DNA of 64,000 nucleotides from Escallonia rubra (taxonomy: Eukaryota; Streptophyta; Magnoliopsida; Escalloniales; Escalloniaceae), in NCBI GenBank assembly GCA_033065855.1, contig JAVXUO010001354.1:1-64000 (forward strand). The letters are read 5' to 3'. Made by a program: the position numbers and the translations under genes. Positions 56,139 through 64,000 of this stretch are shown in pieces. Each line of letters opens with the position of its first letter. Position 1 is the stretch's first letter. The notes beneath the pieces are model-generated. The model searched no databases. It had not been told where the DNA came from and saw only the letters and a program-made list of their open reading frames with translations.

Positions 56139-58436
56139 ATGTCTGATTTCGTGTCGAGCTCCAACGTCCCCGTAGATGCTAGTGATCCGTATCTAGGACG
56201 AACATTTGCTACGTTGGAAGAAGCTGAAGAATGTTTTCGAGCGTATTCATTGAGGGTTGGTTTTGGCATTAGAATAAAGACTTCAAGAACGAGCACCATA
56301 ACGAGAAAGATATGCTCTCGCTTATACGAGTGCCATAGGAGCAGAAACCCAGTGCAAAATGAGACATGTGTAGGCAATGATGACAGTGAGGACGAAATAG
56401 GATATCCGCGTAGAAGACGGGACTGCTTTGAGCGCACAAATTGCCAGGTCAAGATGTTCGTAAGCTACAAACCCAAACAAGACCATTGGCTTATTACCAG
56501 CCTGGAACTGGCACACAATCACCCGTTAGTAACCCCTTCTAAGGTGAGTGAGATGCATCAACACAAGAAGATGGGTAAGGTCGCAAGGAGCTTGATTCAG
56601 ACAATGAGCAATGCGCGACTAGGACCTACCGACATGATTAATGTTCTTGCTGAACAGGCTGGGGGAATTCAAAATTTGACCTTTAACACGACAGACGTTC
56701 GTAACGCGGTCCGAACCCATAGACGAGCCGCGTATGACCTCAATGATGCTCAAGCCACAATGAGCCTATTGAAACGGATGCAGATGGAGGACCCGCAGTT
56801 GACCTTCGATTATAAACTTGACGACGAGCATCGAGTTAGCACAATTTTTTGGGTCGACGGTCGTTCGAGGCTTGCTTATAAGCATTTTGGGGATGTCGTG
56901 ACGTTCGACACCACATACCGTACCAACAAGTACTCGATGCCGTTCGCCCCTTTCACGGGGGTCAATCATCATTATCACTCCATCCTGTTCGGGTTCGCCT
57001 TGTTACGGGACGAGACCGAGAGTTCTTTTGAATGGTTGTTTAGGACGTGGCTGGAAGCAATGAACTTCACAACACCCAAAGTGATCATCACCGATCAAGA
57101 TTTGGCAATGAAGAAGGCTATTGCGACCGTCTTCCCAGACACTCGGCACAACTTGTGCACCTGGCACATAAGCAACAAATACCCGGAACGGCTGCATCAC
57201 GTGTACGCAAAGTATCAAGACTTTAAACAGGATTTTGACAAGTGCGTCCTCAAGTCGTTAACGATTGAGGAATTCGAGGAGAGGTGGGAAAAGCTTGTTC
57301 GGGATTACTCATTGCAAGACAACGAGTGGCTCCAGCACTTGTACGAGCGCAAAGAGCAATGGATTGGCGTTTACACGAGGAGGTATTTTTCAGCGGGCAT
57401 GAAAACGACGGGCAGGAGTGAATCCATGAATGCCACGTTCGATAGTTATGTGGGTACAGCTACCAATTTGAAGACTTTCGTTGCATCCGCACAAAAAGCG
57501 GTAGCTTCGTTGTTCGTAAAAGAAAGGGCTGCCGACTTTGCAACAACGTACAAACAAAGGAGAACGTTGCTCGAGACCCCGCTGGAGATGAACGGTGCCA
57601 AAGTCTATACGAAGGAGATCTTCTTGCTATACCAAGTAGAGCTGCGAAAATCCGGACGATACAGTATAAACAAGGTGGCAGAAATGTCTACGCGTGAGTA
57701 CAAGGTTTATTCGCTCGTGAATGACCTAGTCCCTGAGAAGCTGCGCAGAATGTATACGGTGAGCCACGACACATTGACGGACTCGGTGACATGTGTTTGC
57801 AAGAAGTTTGAGTTCCATGGCATCCTGTGTAGACACGTTCTGCGGTTTTTCACCCAGAAGAATATCAGGACAATCCCCGATAAATACGTCTTGCCACGGT
57901 GGACAAAAGGTGCAAACAGGTTGCACGGTACCATTTCCTTTCCGGAGCACCCGTATACTGACTTTGAAGAATCAGAGACGTTGCGGTATAATCATCTGGT
58001 GACGATGTTCACCCGTTTGTCCGTAAAAGGTGCTGCTACAATGGTCGGTTATAAACATCTCCTCGAGGTAGCTCAGCAACAAGAGCCCATCGTCGACCAG
58101 TTGGAAGCAGCTTCAGTCACCAATGCGATTGACACCGAGCCTACGACGGGGGTATCAGAAGATGACGAGCCGGAGGAGGAAGACGACAATGATATCCGTT
58201 TGTTGGATCCAATTATATCGCAAACGAAAGGCCGCAAGAGATCTACGCGGATGAAAAGCTCTATTGAAACGGCAACTCAACCTAAAAAGCTGCGAAGGTG
58301 TGCATTGTGCAACAAAATGACCGACCACGACAAGCGGAACCATTACAAGGCACTGGGGATAAGTTCAAGGGGTTTGCAAGACGGGGAAGAAGGTGACGCC
58401 GAAGATGAGGACGAACAAGCTGCAGTGGACCTTTAA
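56139..58436 (+). CDS. FAR1-type MULE transposase, intact
   Basis: A 765-codon single-exon frame from the ATG at 56139; the frame upstream is open only from a TTG. A FAR1-type DNA-binding domain covers about 18-125 (F..LEEAEECFRAYSLRVGFG, then CQVKMFVSYK, HNHPLV). The MULE DDE domain has Asp at about 257 (VVTFDTTYRTNKYSMPFAPF) and about 319 (VIITDQDLAMKKAIATVFP). A SWIM zinc finger lies at about 552-571 (CVCKKFEFHGILCRHVLRFF). An acidic stretch follows, and near 721 a second Cys/His motif (RRCALCNKMTDHDKRNHYKA). It has the same domain order as the host transcription factors FHY3/FAR1, which derive from such transposases. Its setting among element-specific repeats and mobile-type genes favours a transposase over a host factor. 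Confidence 0.85.
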   Translation: MSDFVSSSNVPVDASDPYLGRTFATLEEAEECFRAYSLRVGFGIRIKTSRTSTITRKICSRLYECHRSRNPVQNETCVGNDDSEDEIGYPRRRRDCFERTNCQVKMFVSYKPKQDHWLITSLELAHNHPLVTPSKVSEMHQHKKMGKVARSLIQTMSNARLGPTDMINVLAEQAGGIQNLTFNTTDVRNAVRTHRRAAYDLNDAQATMSLLKRMQMEDPQLTFDYKLDDEHRVSTIFWVDGRSRLAYKHFGDVVTFDTTYRTNKYSMPFAPFTGVNHHYHSILFGFALLRDETESSFEWLFRTWLEAMNFTTPKVIITDQDLAMKKAIATVFPDTRHNLCTWHISNKYPERLHHVYAKYQDFKQDFDKCVLKSLTIEEFEERWEKLVRDYSLQDNEWLQHLYERKEQWIGVYTRRYFSAGMKTTGRSESMNATFDSYVGTATNLKTFVASAQKAVASLFVKERAADFATTYKQRRTLLETPLEMNGAKVYTKEIFLLYQVELRKSGRYSINKVAEMSTREYKVYSLVNDLVPEKLRRMYTVSHDTLTDSVTCVCKKFEFHGILCRHVLRFFTQKNIRTIPDKYVLPRWTKGANRLHGTISFPEHPYTDFEESETLRYNHLVTMFTRLSVKGAATMVGYKHLLEVAQQQEPIVDQLEAASVTNAIDTEPTTGVSEDDEPEEEDDNDIRLLDPIISQTKGRKRSTRMKSSIETATQPKKLRRCALCNKMTDHDKRNHYKALGISSRGLQDGEEGDAEDEDEQAAVDL

Positions 58437-58587
58437 TTTTTTGTACAACTTTATGACATTTGTAATAATATTCGAGGGATAATTTTTCGACCGGGTACTG
58501 GAATTTTTTTAAAATGGACCTATGAGAGGCCATCGAATCAAATCTAAAGTCTTTATTACGAGGTTTTTTTTTTTATTTTGTAATCCC

Positions 58588-58818
58588 CGTCCGCTATACA
58601 ATGTAGCGGACATCATCGACTTTGGTCTTTTACGTCCGCTATATTGTATAGCGGACGGGTGGCATCGAAGTAAAACTTTTGGTCTTTGTATGTCCGCTAT
58701 ACAATGTAGCGGACGTTAGAGCAGGCAAACTTTTGGTCTTCTTTACTGTCCGCTATATAATATAGCGGACGTCATAACTTTTGGTCTTCTTTCATGTCCG
58801 CTATACAATGTAGCGGAT
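58588..58818. repeat. Palindrome cluster 2 (5 copies), between transposase and B3 genes
   Basis: Copies at 58588, 58634, 58692, 58748 and 58796, each 23 bp, with centres such as TACAATG and TATTGTA. Spacers repeat the phrase TTTTGGTCTT, giving a loose 46-58-bp periodicity. It starts about 150 bp after the transposase stop codon and ends about 180 bp before the B3 start codon. Confidence 0.9.
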
Positions 58819-58995
58819 AAGTCTATATGATATATATTAATCATATCGGGCAATCGGCTGTTATCAGTCCAATCTGGAGGCCACTCTCTCTGTCTGGAAC
58901 ATCTAGCCCAGGCCACTACTCCATCTCCGGCGACCCACATCTCCGGTGACCCACAACTCCGGCGATAAACCGTCCCCCCCTCAACGCCGACCTCG

Positions 58996-59459
58996 ATGGC
59001 TTCTGGATCGGAGACCACCTACGATTTTATTGGCAACTTGCACCTGGCAGGCAAACACTTTTTCAAAGTCATGATGCCGGGGTTTGAGAATGAACTTGTA
59101 TGCCATCCCTCTATCTCTGTATTTTCGTGTGTTAAATCTTTTGGTTAAAAACTAACCTATTTGTTGTGTATTGTGTTTGTTAGGACATACCGGAAGCCTT
59201 CACCAATCAATTTACAACAATTCATGACAGTGCAAGATTATATAGCCGCAAGGGGGCATGGCAGGTTGAAATCAAGCTGAAGCCCGGCCGACCCCAAAAA
59301 AAGCAATTCGCAGAGGGTTGGAACGTCTTCGTGCGCCAGCATGGCCTCGAACTCGGGGACTTTGTAGTGTTTGAACACCTTGGGTGGTGGGATTTTCAAG
59401 TTGTAATCTTTGATCGGAGCACTTGTGAAAAAATTTCTTTCCCCCAATGTGAACCCTAA
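58996..59459 (+). CDS. Small stand-alone B3 DNA-binding domain protein
   Basis: Two exons (58996-59097, 59184-59459) joined in phase 0 (GAACTT|GTATGC, GTTAG|GAC) encode 125 residues. Nearly the whole protein is one B3 domain: HFFKVMMPGFENELDIPEAF at the start, WQVEIK and a basic KPGRPQKKQF loop in the middle, and WNVFVRQHGLELGDFVVFEH with FQVVIFD at the end. B3 domains bind DNA in the major groove and occur in plant transcription factors such as the REM, ARF and ABI3 families. This one has no other domain. Its position between two clusters of one palindrome suggests the palindrome as a ligand, which is inference. It could also be a captured host REM fragment that remained open by chance. Confidence 0.82.
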
Positions 59460-59591
59460 TTTATGATTAATAAAATAATTTGAGTTCTTGTTGATTGTGT
59501 TTCGAAATTTTTCCTCGCTTAATTGTGTCGTTTGAAATAGCCTCGATATATTGAGATACCCTCGATAGTGAATGATAGGTTGAGATTTTAC

Positions 59592-60223
59592 GTCCGCGAT
59601 ACAATGTAGCGGACCACACTTAGCGCAGCATTTTACGTCCGCGATACAATGTAGCGGACGGCGCAGCAGTCATTTTACGTCCGCGATACAATATAGCGGA
59701 TGGCGCAGCAGAAACAGAAACTTTCATTTTACGTCCGCGAGACAATGTAGCGGACGGCGCAGCAGAAACATCACCCATCAACACTTAGAAAAATTTGGTC
59801 TTCATTTTACGTCCGCGATACAATGTAGCGGACGGCGCAGCAGAAACATCACCCATCAATACTTAGAAAAATTTGGTCTTCATTTTACGTCCGCGATACA
59901 ATGTAGCGGACGGCGCAGCAGAAACTTCACCCATCAACACTTAGAAAAATTTGGTCTTCATTTTACGTCCGCGAGACAATGTAGCGGACGGCGCAGCAGA
60001 AACATCACCCATCAACACTTAGAAAAATTTGGTCTTCATTTTACGTCCGCGATACAATGTAGCGGACGGCGCAGCAGAAACTTCACCCATCAACACTTAG
60101 AAAAATTTGGTCTTCATTTTACGTCCGCGATACAATGTAGCGGACGGCGCAGCAGAAACTTCACCCCTCAACACTTAGAAAAATTTGGTCTTCATTTCAC
60201 GTCCGCGATACAATGTAGCGGAC
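59592..60223. repeat. Palindrome cluster 3 (10 copies), partly a 78-bp tandem array
   Basis: Palindromes start at 59592, 59637, 59679, 59733, 59811, 59889, 59967, 60045, 60123 and 60201. The last six are exactly 78 bp apart. All use the arm variant GTCCGCGA with TAGCGGAC, and two have GAGACAATG in place of GATACAATG. Each is followed by GGCGCAGCAGAAAC, and the 78-bp units also share CACCC.TCAACACTTAGAAA. The array fills the space between the B3 stop codon and the 3' end of the oppositely directed protease gene. Confidence 0.93.
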
Positions 60224-60408
60224 GGCGCAGCAGAAGAACTTAGAAAATTTTTGCACCATTTCGTTTTCCACATTTCAATCATTCCCAATGAGGCCAAAAA
60301 ACTAACAACGTTCATCAGAAAAATCAGTATTCGACAACAGAAATCAACACAAATCAAATCACACCAATGGCGTACGGTTTATGTAAAAAATACTGTTATG
60401 ATACAATT

Positions 60409-63400
60409 TCAACTGGGGTCCGCATGTTGGGGCGGATTCTCGTCATTAGCCGGATTTTCTATAAACCTAACCGCTCTAGGCCGGCCTTTCATAATTTGCC
60501 AAGCCATTCTATATCTATAGCCTTCAACTTCTGCTTGGCTCCAGACGGTCGCCTTGAGGCTCTCAGAGCGACAAATGAAATCCATGTACATGCAAAGGAA
60601 GACGCCGCAGTCCGAAGTGTTACGTTGCTTGGGCCTCCTCTTCTTCAATCGCCTATTGAGATTTGGCCGCGCCGGTACGGGGACATCACGGACACGATTG
60701 ACCATTGCACAAAAAATATTCTGCGAGAAACAGAAAATGGCGTAAGACACGAGTTAAAATTTATGGCAAGATAGAATCAGAGAATTATACAGCGTCCGTA
60801 ATATTACCAACGCGTCCAACTGGGCTTTGTACATGTGCAGCACAGGCATCTGATGAGTATCGTCGTGGAGACTGTCGATCACCGATACGACTTTAGTTGT
60901 TGGGGAGTAGCAAACCAAGTACCAGTGGCTGTGCCCTAGAAATGGGATTAGAAACACATCGGCAACACTTGCGCTCACCGGACTATCCCTATTAAGATAC
61001 GCTCGTAGGTTAACGGACGGTCTCCACTGGGCCAACTTTTTCTTCCCCCTATTTTCGACCCACTCATGCCATTCAGACACTAGCATCTGATGAAAAAAGG
61101 CATCGAACAGAAAAACGGCCGGATAGGTCGGCTGCTGCCGACACCTTTCCCTCAGAATCTCCACGTAGGTGGAGACGACACCGTTGTCTAACCAACTCCC
61201 CGGAGCCAGCGAGGCCATTTCTCCCCACGAGCAACTGTAATCCATGCCCTCCGGATGATCCACACTATACAACGCTTGGTCATGCGGGACGCCGCTAAAA
61301 TAACGCTCTCTGATTATCTGGCATTTCTGCGGCTTTAGGGGCTTCAACGGATGCCCTTTGCGATATTGCCCTCGGGGGTCGACCGGGGGGTATTGCACTC
61401 CGTCGGGGGGGTCGACGGGGGGATATTGCACTCCTTCGGGGGGGTCGACGGGGGCATATTGCACTCCTTCAGGGGGGTCAACGGGGGGGTATTGCCCGCC
61501 TTCGGCAATAGATGGTCCTGCCCACGGGACAATGGGCAGACTGATGTTTCCGAAACCCCAGTCTTGCGTGACTTGACTCTGAGAGAGGGGTTGGGGTTCC
61601 GAATCCAATAGTAAAGAGAAGGAGGGCGCACTGTAATCTTCCCACGGCGCTTGAGCCTGGCCCATGGTGCTTGGCGGTCCCCAATCACCACCCATCTCCG
61701 GTACAGAGGGAAAACCATATCCCTGGCTCACTCCCGAAGTCTGTTCCGAGGGATCGGTGCATCCCTCGGGAACAAACGGCCGCTGCCACCCCGGATAACC
61801 CATTCCCGGGTTTGGCTGTCCCGATGCTTGCCGCAAAAAATTCCCGCAGCCAACCGCCAACACTTCAGCCTGTTGGCGAAGCTCCTCGCCCATGGCATCC
61901 ACCAAATCCTTCCGCTCGCTCAACTTCTGGAAGAAGGCGAACGAGGCATTAACCTACATCCAGAGAGATAATAAATAAGTAACTTCGTACACACTTAGAA
62001 TGATCAAGTTCAATTAGAAGCACTGGTTGGGCAACTTACCAGATTGTATGCCATGTGCTCATCGATCTGACCCCTAGGGTGGTACTTCTCCCCGCGTTCA
62101 AACCTTACTGGAGCTACTCTCCTCCGGGTGATGCGGTAGTACCACTCATTGTACTGTTCGATGCTGATGACAGGGTCAGGCTCCGACACAATGGCCGCCA
62201 GCGTGTCCTGCCAAGAATTCCAGACCTCAATTTCACGCGCGCACAACTCGTGCGCATTCGCCCTGCCAAACAGTCCGACACCCGGTGGGTTCCTGTTAAG
62301 CCTCATATCTGGCGCGCCGGCTGGCAACCCCTGCAGGTAGTCAAAATGGCGCATAGCGCGATCCGGCAGCTGCCACTCTGCGACCTCGAAGTGGATCAGG
62401 GGTGTGCGTTGCAACCCGGAGAGCGTGAAGACGAACGACTCTCCCACCCGTCGCGCCAAACGTTTGTACGGTGCCCATCGCATCTGGCCAGGAGATAACG
62501 AGTCGAGCTCCCCCCGATAGTATGAAATGTTGTGATGGGGATCGTCTCTCCTCTCGTAGTGGGTTTCCTTCCGGCTGTACTCCCAGGCGCACAACCGAGG
62601 CCACACATTATCTGTTCCGTCCCCACGCCTGGGTGCGCCGGTAGCAAGGTGTTCATAAGACCACACCTGAGAGCAAAGACATTAAAAAAAGTATCGTCAA
62701 CATTTATTGTCCATTCAACAAAAAAAAAAAACAACAAAGAGCACGTAATGAAGAATTGTATGATATACCTGCAATAGCGAGAGACATGCACATATCGCTT
62801 TGGAGTCGGGCCTCGTTGCCTTGTGCAATGCTCGGTACAGGTATGCAAGAGTTGCTGCACCCCAGGCATAATCCCCAACCTCAGCCAGGTTACGCAAAAA
62901 CGGTAAATATTTGACGCTGATCGTGTTCTTCGACGTCGTTGGGAATAATATTGCCCCCATCACCCACAAGAGGAAGGCTTGTGTGTACAGCACAAGGTCA
63001 TGGCCCGTATAGTTTTCCGGCAAAACCCCGTAGGTATCTACCAACCACTTCAACTTGATACCACCACTGCTAAATCCATCCTGGGGTATCGAAGTAAAGA
63101 AGTCCCTAGCGGTCCTCTTATTCGTTGCTTCGGACGGATGAGCTATTACCTTCCGCCCCGTCACCGGTAACCCTAAGATGAACCCTACATCTTCTAGGGT
63201 AATTGTCATCTCTCCGAGAGGGAAGTGAAACGTATTCGTTTCACTTCTCCACCTTTGAACAAGGGCACCTATTAAGTGCCGGTCAAGTTGTTGAAAGATC
63301 TGCCCATGCGTGAAAATCCCAAACCCAATCCCACGCAGTAATCTTTTCTGGGTTCTGTTCAATTTCCAGGCGTTGAAATTATCGCTTACTTCTACCGTGT

Positions 63401-63606
63401 TGACAAGTGCTCTTTCCTACGAATTAGTAAATATTATTTAAGCAAAATAAACACTATACAACGTTCGCAACTGAAATACGTAAGCAAAATAAACGATATA
63501 AACGATAAAATAAGTATCTTACTCCACCATCCCATATGAGCGTACTGATATGGGATGCTTGGTCGTATAATACGGACGAATCTTCTGGTCCAGGGTTGAA
63601 ATCCAT
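60409..63606 (-). CDS. Plant mobile domain - Ulp1-type cysteine protease fusion, intact
   Basis: Five exons (63606-63523, 63416-62769, 62666-62040, 61953-60808, 60720-60409), all introns phase 0 with GT-AG borders, give 938 residues without a stop. Residues about 15-430 form a plant mobile domain (aminotransferase-like, MAIN type): RTQKRLLRGIGFG, FHFPLGEMTITLEDVGFILG, then DYAWGAATLAYLYRAL and W.YEHLATGAP. A Pro-rich linker has four EGVQYPPVDPP-type repeats (604-648). The C-terminus is a C48/Ulp1 peptidase with His796 (HSHWYLVCY), Asp813 (VVSVIDSL), Gln867 and Cys873 (NTSDCGVFL), the full catalytic set. Ulp1 enzymes cleave SUMO-like modifiers. Host mobile-domain proteins act in silencing and genome stability, and both domains occur in plant TEs. 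It may counter silencing (inference). Confidence 0.85.
61363..61505 (-). repeat. 33-bp in-frame tandem repeat in the protease linker
   Basis: About four units of 33 bp coding the 11-residue motif EGVQYPPVDPP with small changes (GGQY, YAPV, DGVQ). The GC-rich units look recently amplified. Confidence 0.85.
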
Positions 63607-63986
63607 TTTTTGCAACTGAAATAATGGAAAGAGGGCAAGGTTGGAAGCGTAAACATTCCCAAACATACAACGCTAGCATATTCAGCGCTAGCATGTGATC
63701 AGATAATACGCAATACACATATATAATATATATGTATATACATTGACAAACGCTAGCATAGTGCCGATCTACTTGCCAACGCCGCAAGATGAACTCTAGA
63801 TTATGAACAGAGAAAGGATTAGTTTGTGAACTTACGTGATTGATGAGACGATTAAAGGATTTCTTGCAAAGAAATTACGCCGATCTACTTGCCAACGCCG
63901 CTTGTTTGATCGTGAGAAGAATGAATAGTTTGATTGTGAGAAGAAGGAATGAATAGAAGTTTAGAAGGCTTCGAATGCTTGCCAAC
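63607..63986 (-). promoter_or_regulatory. Upstream region of the PMD-Ulp1 gene with a short direct repeat
   Basis: Should hold the promoter and leader of the leftward gene. GCCGATCTACTTGCCAACGC occurs at 63763 and again at 63880, about 117 bp apart, and GCTTGCCAACG recurs at 63977. GAATGAATAGTTTGA / GAATGAATAGAAGTT words repeat at 63920-63960. A binding-site role is inference. Confidence 0.45.
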
Positions 63987-64000
63987 GTCCGCTACACTGT
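63987..64000. repeat. Start of a further palindrome, cut by the window edge
   Basis: GTCCGCTACACTGT matches the first 14 bases of the cluster 1 copy at 55514 exactly, and not the variants of clusters 2 and 3. This fits the start of the right-terminal cluster of the same element. Confidence 0.75.

Larger units (their letters stand above)
55297..64000. mobile_element. Large MULE-type element with FAR1-type transposase, B3, and PMD-Ulp1 genes (right end beyond window)
   Basis: The probable left end is GGGAGCTGATCCTTTGACAG after a TA run. It contains three intact genes and 19 complete copies of a 23-bp palindrome found nowhere else in the window, in clusters that separate the genes. The left cluster (from 55412) and the final bases (63987 onward, GTCCGCTACACTGT) share the same palindrome variant, so the right terminal region probably starts at the window edge and the element is at least 8.7 kb. 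The MULE superfamily call rests on the transposase. Target duplication and right terminal repeat cannot be checked here. Intact frames in all three genes argue for a young element. Confidence 0.75.

Noticed and set aside
59733-60223. Regular 78-bp repeats resembling a CRISPR array
   Set aside because: This is a plant nuclear context with no cas genes, and the 'spacers' are as conserved as the palindromes. It is a tandem repeat, not a CRISPR.
60185-60896. Plus-strand open frames across the protease 3' exon
   Set aside because: They are antisense shadows of the Ulp1 exon at 60720-60409 and of the intron beside it; the minus strand holds the catalytic Cys motif.
61351-61971. Plus-strand open frames opposite exon 4 of the PMD-Ulp1 gene
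   Set aside because: They are shadows created by the GC-rich 33-bp repeat and the open minus-strand exon.
63434-63787. Minus-strand frame of 117 codons overlapping the PMD-Ulp1 start
   Set aside because: It is in another phase from exon 1 and has no domain; the exon 63606-63523 splices in phase to the mobile-domain exon.

Overview
The window is nuclear DNA from a flowering plant, most likely a eudicot. It is AT-rich, has intron-containing genes with GT-AG splice sites, and more than half of it can be assigned to transposable elements (TEs). The species cannot be read from the sequence. Four host genes look real: an FLZ-type (FCS-like) zinc-finger gene (9092-10404, +), an intronless DYW-type pentatricopeptide-repeat (PPR) gene that converges on it (13451-10884, -), a SICKLE-like gene (36612-40129, +) and a VIN3-like PHD/FN3/VID gene (45577-41601, -).

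Layout. 1-4.1 kb: a copia-type LTR with a decayed RNase H fragment, plus a probable second diverged LTR. 4.1-8.0 kb: gene-free AT-rich DNA. 8.0-13.45 kb: the FLZ/PPR pair. 13.6-19.3 kb: several MITE-like elements (one holding a 740-bp GGT-type triplet array), a Stowaway MITE and a CACTA remnant. 19.4-22.3 kb: a broken aspartate-kinase gene fragment split by an 1113-bp hAT element with an exact 8-bp target duplication. 22.4-36.15 kb: a Mutator-like element (MULE) with ~170-bp inverted ends, a broken mudrA-like transposase gene, a broken GRF zinc-finger gene facing it, and a 7.9-kb plant L1-type LINE inserted with a 15-bp target duplication. 36.3-45.6 kb: the SICKLE-like and VIN3-like genes. 46.2-50.9 kb: a fold-back structure with inverted arms of about 740 bp. 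51.0-52.6 kb: a decayed hAT transposase gene. 52.6-55.2 kb: nothing recognisable.

The most interesting part is 55.3-64.0 kb, the left and central part of a large, apparently intact MULE-type element that runs off the right edge. It carries three uninterrupted genes: a 765-aa FAR1-type transposase (FAR1 DNA-binding domain, MULE/DDE domain, SWIM zinc finger), a 125-aa stand-alone B3 DNA-binding protein, and a 938-aa fusion of a plant mobile domain with a Ulp1-type cysteine protease, read from five phase-0 exons on the opposite strand. Nineteen complete copies of a 23-bp palindrome (arms GTCCGCTA / TAGCGGAC, 7-nt centre) lie in three clusters that separate the genes, and a twentieth starts in the last 14 bases. 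One cluster has become a 78-bp tandem array. A self-encoded DNA binder next to many copies of an element-specific palindrome suggests a dedicated regulatory or anti-silencing circuit. That function is inference; the genes and repeats are directly visible.
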